Origin: Plutella xylostella
Taxonomy: Eukaryota; Arthropoda; Insecta; Lepidoptera; Plutellidae
DNA: 64,000 bases
Assembly: GCF_932276165.1 (NCBI RefSeq)
Contig: NC_064008.1
Coordinates: 8,127,001 to 8,191,000 of the forward strand
Direction of reading: 5' to 3'
A program made the position numbers and the translations under genes. The notes under the pieces were generated by a model. That model was not told the origin of the DNA and made no database searches. It was given only the letters and a program-made list of their open reading frames with translations. How positions within the stretch are numbered: the stretch's first letter is position 1; every line of letters starts with the position of its first letter. Positions 21,994 through 33,964 of this stretch are shown here, piece by piece.

Positions 21994-23549
21994 TTAATTA
22001 TGATATTAGATACTCTAGTGGGATCAAACCCGTACTAAGTTAACCTTGAACATTCGTGATACCTTTATTGCCTGATAAGTGCCCATAACATAACACCTAT
22101 TATTAAACCAATCCAAATTGTTAGATGTTTTATAAGTTTGACATCTGTCTAACTAAGACCCTGTTTGAGGCCATATAGTAATAAAGTATCTATCTCGTAA
22201 AGGTATTAAACTATTCGTAAGCGTCTATAGCATGGATGTATATTTTTTATACATTATACACAATTCTACCTTTATCTTTTGAAAATTAATTTTTTTTGGG
22301 TTATAGACCATCCTATTTTTTACCGTAAGAGTAAAATTTTCTACTACCATTGTTGCAGTCATAATTATGTATTATAGATTATTTATTTATCAACGACCGT
22401 ATAGTTTTTCTATTAAAATAAACAAAGTTAAGTACTAATAATAAATCCCGGATCTATTAGCGTTGGTTTTTGTTCCATCTTATAGTGTAGACACGCTCTT
22501 TTGTCCTACCATGATTAATGGTAGGACTGGCGTGATTAAACATCGCAGTCGAAAAAATATGTTTGTTATTCTACCTTAGAACAGCCGATCCGTTGGTAGA
22601 AGGTATAAAAAATGCGGATTTATTTGCGCTCAGGTGCCAATCCTGTGACTTAATATGCGGTTTTGACTCCATAATTAATCATTTCGTAGATCATATTCTA
22701 AAGATCAATGTTTTTCTTCACCGTAGAATGTAAAAACCCTTTCCAAATATATTTAATTTCGGTTTTATTTTCAAAATCATTAAAAATATATTTTATTACA
22801 ACAAAAAACGTTTTTTACTAAAGAATACGCGTTGAATTCTTTTGTACTAGTGTTGATGTAGCACGCAATTTTTTTTTAACGAATTCAGAAAGTATGTTAT
22901 ATACCTATATGTATTTGTCATTATCATTTTCATTGCAGGTATCTACCGCTAAAGCTTATAACACAGACTAACATGGCTGCCATAGCCATATCACGCAAAA
23001 TTCTTCCGTTGCTTGATTTTAGTTGGAAAATATGATGGATTTCGAAACGTCCATCACAAGCGAGACCGTTCATTGTATGTTTTTTACAGACACTGCTTTT
23101 TTTTCCGATTCGTCAAAAAATATATATTTTAAACTTAATACTTTAAATCGAGACAATTCATATGGAAAGTTTATTTATTGTACTGGTAAAGGTTTAAGTT
23201 TCAAGTGATAAAATGTAAAATAGCTATGTTTGTTGACGCTTAGCAGATCATTTGTTTTCAAAATAAAACCTAGATTGTGTTATTAAACATTCGTCTATTG
23301 TTATATGTTATTCGAGATACGCCTGATGCTTCAAATTGCACATGAGAGAAACATATAAACACATCCATTCCTAATTTTAGTAGCGCAGGTACTAGCGCTA
23401 TAAAATAATAATAATTTTACATGTTTGTATGTATGTACTGTACTGTACTTATTGTACGTGTCCGGTCAATTAGGTTATACATCTTTAAATCTTCTCAAAG
23501 AATAGAATCTTAAAGTTGTGATGCTTAATAATTATTATTTTTTATGTAT
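21994..23549. other. AT-rich, no gene supported
   Basis: The only open frame of note (23023-23208, plus) starts with MENMMDF, has no family resemblance and no splice context, so it is not called. The rest is low-complexity AT. Confidence 0.4.
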
Positions 23550-24045
23550 AGCAAATTTTTCAAATTCAAATTCAAATTCAAATTCAAATGGTTTAATCGA
23601 CGTAAAATTTTACAATTATTTGTCGATAGTCATCTACCACCATTTCACAAAGGCCCCGTCATTGAGAAGGAAAGAAATGGCGAAAGAAACTCCTCGAGCA
23701 TCTTTTCAACTTTTTCCTTATAATCTATTACAATTTTTACTTATATCTAGTACCTACAATTTTACTTAAGTACCTATATCCATTTCATTTTTTCAATAGC
23801 CTTAGCTGAGGTGGACAAGACCACGCGTTTTTGTCGTTTAAATAATCATTTATACTATAGTAAGCTTTACTACATAATGTAGCTTTAACATAATTCTTAA
23901 ATTTTTGCTCAGTAAGGTTTATTGCTTCATTTGATAATTTATTATAAAAACGTATACAGTTCCCCATGAATGATGTGTTTGTTTTCGAAAGTCTGAGTGT
24001 GGGGAAAAGCAACTTATTTTTGTTTCTGGTCTCAATAGCCTGCAT
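23550..24045 (-). mobile_element. 5'-truncated LINE, ORF2 C-terminus and 3' tail
   Basis: On the minus strand the frame at 24045-23785 encodes the end of a LINE ORF2 (SFMGNCIRFYNKL, KNYVKATLC, YYSINDYLND, AWSCPPQLRL), followed by a 3' UTR and an ATTTGA-repeat tail at 23555-23590. Its protein is identical to the copy at 35646-36098 over their shared length, which implies recent activity. Confidence 0.8.
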
Positions 24046-24284
24046 CGTGTCCCACTGCTGGGCAAAGGCCTCCTTAGATAATGACCACCGTTCCCGATCC
24101 TGTGTTTCTTTCGGCCATTGGGGCTTAATAATAATGATGAATAAAGCTTACTTAATACTCGATACTCAATCTTACTTTTTCCTCTTGCTTATTTACCTAT
24201 TAACGTCGTTTTATTTTTATAATTCTAGTATGTTACTAGTACTGTTGGAAAAGCAAATGATGTTTGTACTCAATAAAAACTTAC

Positions 24285-25691
24285 TGTTGAATTATCAGCG
24301 CCAACACTTGTATTTTCATTCACAGAGCAGTTTTTAAGGTTCTCGAGGCAGGGTATTATTACTACATTCACAACACTTTCAGTAATATCTTCAATGATCT
24401 CTTTATTTTCATTAGCAATTAAGTTCAAATTCGGTGTAGTAAATCCTATATCTTCATTGGTCGTATCCTTATACATTTCCACATAATCTATTTTAGGGTA
24501 GTCAGTATTGTTGTCGTCAAATGCTATCAAATCATAGACAAAATCTTTGTCTTCAGGTGTTTGTTCTTCAATTAATTTGTACTTTAGGTAATTTTCTTGA
24601 TAAATGTTGTTCAAATTCTTATCATCAATGCTAAGAATGTTTATTGTTTCATTACCATCATTCTCATTTTTTTCCTCATCTAAAGTCGCTTCTGTAGTTA
24701 GAATGTAATTGGATACATTTGTTTGTGTTAAAAGTTTTGTTTCTTTTTTTAAATCTTTTATTGCGTTATTGACTTTACCTATTGGTAACACTGTGATATT
24801 ATTATTTGTAACTAAAATTTTACTGTTACCTTTAGTCGCAGCTTTTTTCATGTTGTCGTAATTGTTTGTAATATTTATGATGTTTGTGATATTTTTTGTT
24901 TCAGTCGATATTTGTTTTTCATGAGCTTTTTTTTCAAAATTTGCTGTCGTGTTTACATTTTTCTGCAAATTATTCAAAGATGTATCAATAGTTTTAATCA
25001 TTTTAGTTTTTGTATTACTGGCACCCATAGTAATAAGATCAAATAATTCAGCTAGTAAATTTTGATCATCTTTATTCATCTTTGAACTTTTGTTATCTGT
25101 TTGGCTTACAGATGTATCACTATTTTTTATCGTGGTGGAAGATATTATGGTAGGGAGTTCGTGCATTATTACTTCTTTACTGATATTTGATGATGCAGCT
25201 ATGGAAGTAACATTATCTGCAATAATTTCTAAACTATCTTTAGTTTTTAACACCGAAACATTAGTTTTCAATTGTTCTGGTGGTTCAGTCACAGTTTCAC
25301 TGTCATCAAGGACTTCAAACGTTTTGATTAAGGTTGTTATATTATCATCATATTTCTTGAAAATCTCTGATTCGTATTTAATTAACGATTGTGTCAGTTG
25401 CTCTTTTAATAATTCAGAGAACTCTACAATCTTTTTATCCAAATCTTCTGCATTTTCAGTGTAGGTATCATTAGAGTTATCACCTACTTCTTTGATATAT
25501 GTAGTAAATTTTTTAGTCCTATTACCCGCAATTTCTTCATAGGATGATACTGTTTCCAAGCCATTTATCGCAGACAATTCTTTCAAACAAGTCACAACAC
25601 TATCACATTCACTTTTAACTACACTTAAATGAATCACACTCAGCAATACAAACAAATTTAACATATTTTTGATACGATTTACTACAGCCAT
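24285..25691 (-). CDS. 5' exon of a secreted Asn/Thr-rich protein, 469 codons, ends at splice donor
   Basis: Starts at the ATG at 25691-25689. The first ~28 residues (hydrophobic FVLLSVIHLSVV followed by KSE) look like a signal peptide. The rest is acidic and rich in Asn, Thr, Lys and Ile with many N-x-S/T sites, plus a CDSVVTCLKEL motif near the N-terminus and PCLENLKNC near the end of the exon. No known domain was recognised. The frame closes soon after the sequence ACA|GTAAGT, a strong donor at 24284, in phase 0, so the last few residues of the open frame are probably intron and the protein continues in another exon. No private downstream exon was found before the protease-homologue exon at 18201, which is also phase 0. 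A stalk for that domain is possible; a separate gene with an unseen last exon is the alternative. Confidence 0.72.
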
Positions 25692-26224
25692 TGTTAGACG
25701 TTAGTCCAGCTGCTTAGTTTGAAAACAAATGCAGTTAGACCGAATAGTCAGCGTTCAAAGTTAATATTTTAATAAACCAAACATAAGAATCACAGTCGTA
25801 AGTTTCAAGAATAAAGGTCATTCTTGTTTGTATCTTGATCATAACAATGATGGGAACGAAATACCTCAAGCAAATATGATTGGTCTTGTTCGTAGTTAAA
25901 GACTTATTTTGTTTGGACATAAATTGGAAAAGTTGTGGTGTAATGAATGAAGATGTGCTTAAAAGCTGCGATGACATACAAACACATAAGTGAATTTAAC
26001 TGTTTTATGAAATAATGAGGTGAAATAATGATGTTTGGTGAGAATGTTGCAGCAATTATTTGACAATCTTTCTTGATAACTTAGATGTTAGCTCTTACTT
26101 AATTTTATCTATAAGTGCCTGTTTCACAATATTGAGATATATACTAGCTTGTAGCTAAGTCATAAAATAAAATACTCTATAGACAAAATGCTGCTCAATA
26201 ATAGTGTTTATTTTCAATGCAATG
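25692..26224. other. Spacer between 5' exons, candidate promoter of the 24-25 kb exon
   Basis: No exon or repeat recognised. Should contain 5' UTR and promoter for the minus-strand exon starting at 25691; no confident core motif. Confidence 0.35.
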
Positions 26225-26400
26225 CCTTGCAATACTACAAACGCAGCGTGGGACGCCCTCCTGTCCGCTGAACCGAAGACCTTAAGCGGGTAGCCGGTAG
26301 TGGCTGGATGAGGACGGCCGAGGACCGAGTGTTGTGGCGCTTGGGAGAGGCCTATGTCCAGCAGTGGATGATTATTTCCTGCTGATGATGATGACCACAA
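26225..26400 (+). repeat. LINE ORF2 C-terminal remnant and 3' end
   Basis: Plus-strand translation gives decayed VAGSGWMRTAEDRVLW, then a GAGAGGCCTATGTCCAGC stretch (EAYVQQW type), ending in GATGATGATGA. This is the best preserved copy of this remnant type in the window. Confidence 0.6.
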
Positions 26401-26524
26401 ACTAACGACCTACTTATCGCTCTCTAAAACAACCGGTAGCGGAAGCCTAGTATTGTTGTAAAATCGTAGTTTATAGTCGGAAGCAATAATAATACATGTT
26501 ATTAACCGATCAAAACATTCGATC

Positions 26525-26679
26525 TAGAGTCCGGCAACGCTAACTTAGCAACAGAAACCAGTGGCAACACTAAAAAAGTTTACGACAAATATTCTAAGTA
26601 GTTTTTGACACTGCTTCGTTTAGTGCTACGGCTACAAGTTAAAGAAAACCCGCCGCTGAGTTAGCATTATCCGACTCTA
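26525..26679. mobile_element. Short MITE-like inverted repeat
   Basis: TAGAGTCCGGCAACGCTAAC at the left resembles the complement of GTTAGCATTATCCGACTCTA at the right. Target duplication not clear. Confidence 0.45.
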
Positions 26680-26844
26680 TTTTACCGGAGAAAAATGTTA
26701 AAGGTCAAAGTTAAATGCTTATTATTATCGATCTGCAACGGTTGTCTCGATATTTTTATAATTATTATTATAGGTGGGTATAGTGTGATGCGGCACGACT
26801 CACGACTTAAAGGTTTCTTAGGTTTATTCGGCTGTTTTTTATAG

Positions 26845-27165
26845 TCTGTTTTTTTTATCTCTGATACTAAATTGACAGATACTGAACGGTTCATCAACAG
26901 TCGATTGTCCCGCCAACAGACCCCTTAGCATGAATTTTTATCGTGAACGTGACGTGAAATTACCCGATGAATTTTGTAGGTAAATTTTAGTTCTGCTACC
27001 GACCGCCAGGGGCACTGTTCATGTTTTCATTCAAAATTACTCGATGAATTCTACTTCACGTTAACGATGAAAATTCATGCTAAGGGGTCAGAAAGATACG
27101 TCACTTAAATGCGGGACCATCGTCTGTTGATGAATCGTTCAGAATCTGTCAATAGAATTTACGTT
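26845..27165. mobile_element. MITE of the ACAGATTCTGAACGG family, carrying a nested insertion
   Basis: Same family as 15235-15415. The two halves (CTGATACTAAATTGACAGAT and CGTTCAGAATCTGTCAATAG) are separated by the element at 26920-27088. Confidence 0.65.
26920..27088. mobile_element. Nested MITE, CCCCTTAGCATGAATTTT ends
   Basis: Left ACCCCTTAGCATGAATTTT and right AAAATTCATGCTAAGGGGT are inverted; CAG flanks both sides (26917-26919, 27089-27091). Length 169 bp. Confidence 0.65.
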
Positions 27166-27568
27166 ATTTTTTTTTATACACACAGAGCCTAAAGTCTGCA
27201 GGACATAAAGCCTCCTCCAAGGCTAGGTTAGATTAGACCATGATTAGACCAGGTTATTGCCATAATCTCTACAGGGCGGTTAGAGATATATTACCAGACC
27301 AGATAACAAATTTTAATATCTATTCGTAAACTTTGACTAAACATTATGCTTTCCGTACTATATAGCAATATACCTTGCTTATATTTATTTATTTATATTT
27401 TCACCTTTAATTCATAATTGCGCAATTAATGGTGGTTTCCTTCGTTTCGGTTACTAAATTACGGTATGTCTAGTCATAAATAAATAATTTATGTTAGCAA
27501 AATACGGCTTGTTCCAAAAGTGGTACTCGTATAGTAAACCGAAAGATGGGAACTCAAGAGTCAACCTG

Positions 27569-27723
27569 AAGGCCTAACACTGGCGCAAGACGCGCACGTC
27601 AATATGACATGTGGCAAAAGTTTTCCATCGCACTCGCTCTAGAAGCCGCGCGATTTGAGTGAGCGCGACGCAAAACTTTTGCCACTTATTGGTGTGTGCG
27701 TCTTGCACCCCGTGCTAGGCTTT
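27569..27723. mobile_element. MITE abutting the donor of the 1070-codon exon
   Basis: Outer AAGGCCTAACACTGGCGCAAG matches the complement of the right GCACCCCGTGCTAGGCTT imperfectly, and inner TGGCAAAAGTTTT pairs with AAAACTTTTGCCA. The right end is about 20 bases from the splice donor at 27743-27749. A related miniature palindrome is at 43118-43164. Confidence 0.5.
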
Positions 27724-27749
27724 CTAAACAAATTTTGTTTTTAACTTAC

Positions 27750-30700
27750 CCAGATTTTCTCTCTGTTTGCTCCCTCATTGAAGCTATTCGATGGCGACAA
27801 AGTGGTCGTATCTACACATTTAGCTTTAGTAGAACTGTCACGATGTCGTTTCACACCGTTCCCTTCACTAAAAATGTCTTTAAACGCTCGCGGTGTTACG
27901 GTAGTTTTGTATGATAGTGGAGTTGTAAACATATTTTGATCTACATTCTCAGTTGTATGAGGTGAAAATGTACCCTTACTAATAATGTTTAATTTGTCAA
28001 TTGCCACTTCGTCATCTTCAGTCATAGGTCTCGGTTTCTCAGATGTTTCTTGTAATTCATTTGAGTCTACGCTTTCTTGGTCTGTTATATTATCTATGAT
28101 GACTTGTCTAATCTTTGTAGTTACAGTAGTTGTTTTACGGGTTGTAATAGTAGCTAAGTTAAGTGGACTTGTGTCTTCTATTTTTTGTACTTTTATGTCA
28201 TTTAAATGGATGCTTGTCATTTTTTTTACTTGTATATCTAGTAAATCGTTAATTGTTGATGTTATTAGTTCTTTTTCTATGTACGGGTCATTAATATCTC
28301 GATAAGTAACTGTGGTAGGTAACACTTGCCATTTTTTCGAAGGAATTAATTCATTTGATATATTTTGACTCTTAGATATTACTGGTGGTCTATAAATTTC
28401 AACTGTGCTTTTCGATGATATTAACGGATTTGTTTTCAATTCGTATTTTTTCTCCGTTTTATCTTCATATTCAGTACGAACGATTGTAGTGCTTTCTATA
28501 GGTTTTTCAACAACTGGCTCATCATAGGCACTTTCTAGAATTTGTTTTCTTTCATAAATATGTTCTCTATTATAAATTTTAACATCATTATTATTTTCTT
28601 TCTTTCCTTTTTTAACATTATAAAAATAATTGGCATCTTCTGTGCTATATCTGAAGGGTTTAGTTGATTTAAAAACTTCTATTGTATACGGTTTGCTAGT
28701 TTCTGCATTATCAAGTTTATTATTTTGATAATACTTCTGATTATTATCATAAATTGGTGTCGAGGCGCTTTTCAATTTATTTGTTTCGGAGGGTTGTCTT
28801 TCAGTGAAATTTGAAATAATATGAAATTTATTTCTGTTTGTTTTACTTAAATTATTTACGAACAAAGGGTTCATTTCATCATCTTTATAGTCATAACTAC
28901 TATTAGATATTAAATGAGCATCAATATGTGTCATAGTAGTCGTGATACTGTATGTCTCTTCATTATTATGAAAGTCATCTTTCTGTTTATGGACGTTTTC
29001 TTCGGTAGTGCTGCGCCATTTCCTCTTTTTATGTGTCTTCTTTTCTTTTTCTTTTAATAATAGCGAAGATTTATGATGCTTCTGTTTTCTTCTACTTGTT
29101 GAACTGTATAGTTTGTTTTCTTTTTTATCGTAAGGATCTGCTAGTCGATTATGATGTTCACTTTTTCGAGACTTACTTGAGTTCATATTTATGTAACTTA
29201 GTACTATGGATTCTTTCAGTTTCTCTGGAGAAGTAATTTTAGGTGATTTTAAAAAGTTCATATATTTTTTTGCTGTCATTGATTTAGTTTCTTTCGGTTT
29301 GGTTATTATAATATTTGTAATTTTATGTTCATGGTTATTTGTCTTATTTATATTAGTCATATAGAAATTATCTGCATCATCGGGCTCTTCTGCATCATTA
29401 ATATTGCTAAAGTAAGATTTTGAGGTGTGTTCTATGCTTTTTTCATCATATAGTTCATCTGAATCTTCACGTACTGTTGTTGATTTGGAGATAGGTATAC
29501 CTTCAATTTCATCCAATTCATCATTTTCTCTTGTTTCACCATTTACTGTCCACTTGGGAGTGTGTACACCATCACTTACATTTACCTCACCATCTTCTGA
29601 GATTAGACTTTCAGTAGTTGACTTTGGTATTCGAATACCGTCTATATCGTCTAACTCACTTTCGTCATCATTAGAATCTTTTACTATTTTTAGTGTGGTG
29701 CTCTCGATTTCAGAGTCGTCATAGTCATTTTCGGCTTCGGAAACACTAGTTTTTCTATTGGTTGTACTGAGTTCCTCATCAAATTTATTGTGATAAAAAT
29801 ACCTACTGGTTTTATTGGTTATGCCACTATTTCTATATTTGTATAACTTTTCACTATTGTTCAGCACCGTCGCACTCAATTTGGTTACCTCTGTGTTTTC
29901 TGGTTTTTCATCATCTTCTGGTGGAATAGTGGTACTGATCGATGCTCTTACATATGCACTAAAGGGATTGCGTTCAGTATTATTTTTTCCTCTATCCGTG
30001 TCTTCATATTCGCTCTCTTCACTGTCATCATCAACAGGTCCAGGTGAACTATTGGCCAAAAAATCATCAGGTTCATCTTCTTCCATATTACTGATTGTTG
30101 AAGACGTATATGTACCGGTATTATCGTGATGTTTCTCATTATGTATGTTATCATACGTAGATTTAGTCATTATTACATTGTCAGAATTATCAAATTCTGA
30201 TCTCGTCAAGTCAATAGCTGTTGTTAATTTTGTTGAACGTTTAGTATGTTTATTTATCATTCTATTTTTAGACAAAATATTAATTGGTTTTGATTCTGCT
30301 TTATGGCTATATGGTTTTATTTTTTGATGATGAATTAATTTTAATTTATTTGTATTGTATAGTAAAGGTTCGGAGGTGGTAATTATATGATTTTTCTGTA
30401 ATAGTATACGTTTATTAACGTCAGTTATAAAGGGCACTGTGTACGGTAGTCCATCGATATGTTCATAGAAATCATAAATTTGTTCCATATCTTTAGTAAT
30501 AGAAGTCTCAGTGATTCTTTCATATAACACTTTAGGATCCTCTTGAATAGATTGAAAAAATAAAGCATCATCGTCATCTTCATTTTTGTTCCAGTTTCTA
30601 GGTTCAAATGAGTTAAACATCACTTTCGCTTCCTTGTCTCTTTTAGCTCGAGTCTTGTTCATATGTAACTCATCAACTTTCATGCTCAAAAACATTTTTT

Positions 30701-30959
30701 GCAGACTACCTATAGCGGAGTAGTTTTGCCTATTATCTATTGCTTCAAAATCTGCACTGTAATTTGCTATATCATCAGTTTTGGATAATTTTAACTCAGT
30801 TAATGTTGGTATTTTGGTTATTGTAACATTTGACGCGAAATACAAATACATATCTTTTAAATGCACGTTGATGGCATAAACTATCACTGATATTATAAAA
30901 GTGGTCACTAAGAGTATAGGCACGAGCAATAACCATATCAATAATTTTGTTATGGACAT
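27750..30959 (-). CDS. 5' exon of a membrane-anchored Ser/Thr/Asp-rich protein, 1070 codons
   Basis: ATG at 30959-30957. Residues ~5-30 form one long hydrophobic segment (LLIWLLLVPILLVTTFIISVIVYA) without an obvious cleavage site, suggesting a type II membrane anchor. It is followed by KDMYLYFASNVTITKIPTLTEL, then about 1000 residues of low-complexity sequence rich in Ser, Thr, Asp, Glu, Asn and Lys, with a basic KEKEKKTHKKRKWR patch and acidic DDSEESEYEDTD-type blocks. No catalytic domain is present. The open frame ends just after ATCTGG|GTAAGT (donor at 27743-27749), phase 0, so at least one more exon follows. The membrane-proximal segment is clearly homologous to that of the exon at 31452-31988. 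Probably an extracellular stalk; function unknown. Confidence 0.72.
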
Positions 30960-31451
30960 TTTTGTAGTATTTTTTTTTCACTTGTCGCAGAACTAACCGT
31001 TCCGCGTATTCATCAATAACTGCTTATATTTTTGTCCGCATTATGTTTTGGTCCACATTCATTATTCACTGAATAGCGTTGTGTAAACATAAATAATTGT
31101 AGTTATTGTTTATAAATAGTTCAGTTAGTATATTTTGGAGTTTATTTGTAAGTTTGTGAGAGGTCTTCTAAACAAATGATTGTCTTAATGATCATCCATA
31201 GTAGTAATATATCGTGGTCACCTAACAAAGATCTACACCTGGCAAATATGCCTCTCACACGAATAATAACACTCAGTACTCTATACTCGTAATAAAAGAC
31301 GCTGATTTAATGACCACACTCAACTTTCAAGGTAGGCAGAGGTGCATTGCTGCACACACCTTAAACGAGTTTAGTGTTGTCCTTGTTTCCACTGACTGTA
31401 TGAAAAGAAGGAAATAAATGTACCTACTTACTAAAATTTACTTGAGCTTAC

Positions 31452-31988
31452 CTTCGTCGACTGGGGATCATAAACGGCAATGTCATACATAACATCTGCA
31501 TTCGATTTTTGCTTCACATATCCAATATACGGTCCAAAGGCAGGCATATCCTGTGGTTCCGCTGTAGATCTTTTAAACTCATCATACAACACCCCTTCAT
31601 GTTCATAAACATCCATTGATTGAGACTCAAAATCATCGGAACCTCTTTTCTCAACCACGTGAAATGACATCAAATCTTCTTCGACTGTGTCGTTTTCGTT
31701 TTCAAATTCATACGAAATTTCCAGTGCTTCAGTGGTAGAGATACCGTCATAATCATACAGATTTGTTGTAGTGTAATATATTTCTGTCGTGAATTCGTTT
31801 TCGGTTGTATTTAGTTCGGAAACAGTTGGTATTCTTTTGATAGTTATATTTGGTGTTATGTAAGCGTACACGTCTTTCCAGTACCTGGCACTGTATAGAA
31901 ACGCCGATATCAGGAATAGCATCACAAACATTATTAACAGTATCAATAGTCTCATGATTAGTTTCAGTAAAGGCATGTTTATCTTCAT
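31452..31988 (-). CDS. 5' exon of a membrane-anchored protein, 179 codons, paralogue of the 27.7-kb exon
   Basis: ATG at 31988-31986. Residues ~10-33 are strongly hydrophobic (LIMRLLILLIMFVMLFLISAFLY), a likely signal anchor. Next comes WKDVYAYITPNITIKRIPTVSEL, which aligns with KDMYLYFASNVTITKIPTLTEL of the neighbouring exon. The remaining ~120 residues are acidic and Thr/Tyr-rich, including YEHEGVLYDEF and GPYIGYVKQKS. The donor ACGAAG|GTAAGC at 31446-31451 is phase 0 and no acceptor-flanked continuation is visible before the next gene. This suggests either an alternative first exon of a larger transcription unit or a tandem paralogue. Confidence 0.72.
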
Positions 31989-33021
31989 TTTTAAATCACC
32001 CTATTAAATATTCAACACTACTGTTTCTTATCACTTTTCTAGAACCACAAACTGCCACAAACTACACTAAGCTATAAAATTCCGATGAGCTTTTCACTTC
32101 ACAATTTTTTTTTGGCCACGTTTTTTTTTTACCCAAGTTTAACAGAATATAGTTTAGAAGGTTGTGCTGGTTACTTGATGTCATGCTTTGTGATATAAAA
32201 TTTCAATTGTTGATTGAGATAAGTATTGTCACTCGATTGCCCTTGCTACACCATAATAGTTAGACATCATACCTATGTACTATTGTGTCATGAATATCGT
32301 GAGTTAGTTTGTCTGTCCTTCTATCTTCTATAATATAAAAAAATATCCCAAAATGTGTCGGCAATCCCATAGGTAACTTAAGAATAGTTTAAATATTCGT
32401 AGACAAAGCATTTTTTTATTTATACCTAAAAAAATGTAATACCTAAATAATTTACTTACCCCTAAAATAGCGCTTTTCTTTCACCTTTTACCCTTAAATT
32501 AGTTTCAGACGTGTCGTGTAGATATAAAATTTTCTTTAACTAAACACCTAGTAACCCAGCACTAAAAACCAAAGTGATTCCAGAATAAAACTACTAGTCA
32601 GTATCATAACCGCTTTGTATAGAACATTACTTATGCCATCTAGGGATTAACTTCATACGTCACTATAAAGAACAATAGATCATACTGCATGCATGATCCA
32701 TGTATAGAAAAGAATTATCGGTATCTTCCGATATTATAATATGGATTGAATCTAACCCTCAAATTTATAGAGCGTATTGTAAAACAACAAAGTTAAAATT
32801 GACTTTGAAACACACGAGTTTTGACTCTTTACGTCAGACAGAAAGCTGGTATTCGTATATCACAATCACAATGTCAATTTCAAACCTATTGTAAATTAAT
32901 AATAATGTAAGCTAAAGACTGCATGCAGTGGCGTGCTTTGGAGAGGCCTAACGTCCAGCCGTAGACTGCTATAGGCTGATGATGATGATGAATCTAATAA
33001 TAATCATTCTATATACCTAAT
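31989..33021. other. Upstream region of the 31.4-kb exon; no further gene
   Basis: AT-rich. A plus-strand LINE tail remnant (GGAGAGGCCTAACGTCCAGC, then GATGATGATGATGA) lies at 32925-32990. The 64-residue plus frame at 32700 has no supporting features. Confidence 0.4.
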
Positions 33022-33076
33022 GAAATGACGTATTTTCATGTTTACAATGTAATCAAACATGAAAATACGTCATTTC
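33022..33076. repeat. Perfect 22-bp hairpin with 11-nt loop
   Basis: Arms 33022-33043 and 33055-33076 are exact reverse complements (starting GAAATGACGTATTTTCATG). Could be a miniature transposon remnant or a hairpin RNA; nothing else marks it. Confidence 0.7.
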
Positions 33077-33485
33077 CTCGTGTCAACTCGCGGCCAGAAA
33101 GGGGTGTTATAATTCTCAAAAGTAGAAACAGAGCAGGTCGCAACTTATTTCTGAAAAGCCCCTTGATAACTCGTCATAGCAAATACTCGTGCCAGTAACT
33201 AAGTTTTAATACTTAGCAATAGCTGCCTCGTCATGCATTGTACCATTCATATACTATATGCAATGGATGATAACGGGCTGATGATGATGATTGACAGCAA
33301 ATTCATTTCTGCCATATCTAGGGCATAATTCATTGGGTATTGGGTGAGTGTGGGTATGAAAATGATAATTTACACATTTATAGGAAACAATTATATTTAT
33401 TTGCCATCTAAATCTCATGTAATCATTATAACATTATAACACAAATGTGCACATTCATCAAGCAAACCAATCGTTCACAGAATTA

Positions 33486-33626
33486 GGCCCTGTTCCACAA
33501 TGTCTGGTTAGCGGCTACCTGTAGGATAAAATGCATGCTGTCACTGTCAAAAAAATAATAACAGAGGGTGACAGCATATATTTTATCTTACAGGTAGCCG
33601 CTAACCAGACATTGTGGAACAGGGCC
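33486..33626. mobile_element. PIF/Harbinger-like MITE, 141 bp
   Basis: GGCCCTGTTCCACAATGTCT and its complement end the element, TTA flanks both sides (33483-33485, 33627-33629), and the inverted arms continue through the GGTAGCCGCTAAC region. Almost a full hairpin. Confidence 0.75.
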
Positions 33627-33964
33627 TTATACTAATATAACAAAACAGCATTCATTCACCCAAACAAATATATAAAAATAATGTTAAACTTTAACGAAAA
33701 CTGATAAGTAATTTGATTTCATTTAAGTACTTCACGTTGTAATAGCAGTATAACTAAACACTAAAGCCGATAGAATGTGGAGGCGCTATTTTAAAAAGGC
33801 CTAATTTAAATAAAAAAGTTTCAGTGACATAGAAAATTACCTAGAGTGTGGAACCTTTTCATTGTCCGCGAATGTATTTCTATGCAAACCTAATGCCATA
33901 TTAAACTTCAGTTGTAAAATGTTTTTGAATAAATAATGAAAGCTACAACAAAAAAAAAACAATC

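Noticed and set aside
23555..23590. A CRISPR-like or regulatory repeat of AAATTC
   Set aside because: It is the hexamer tail of the LINE at 23550-24045, also seen at 36070-36098.
27985..30327. Several plus-strand frames of 60-106 residues
   Set aside because: Antisense shadows of the long minus-strand exon; their Ser/Val-rich composition mirrors its Asp/Thr codons.
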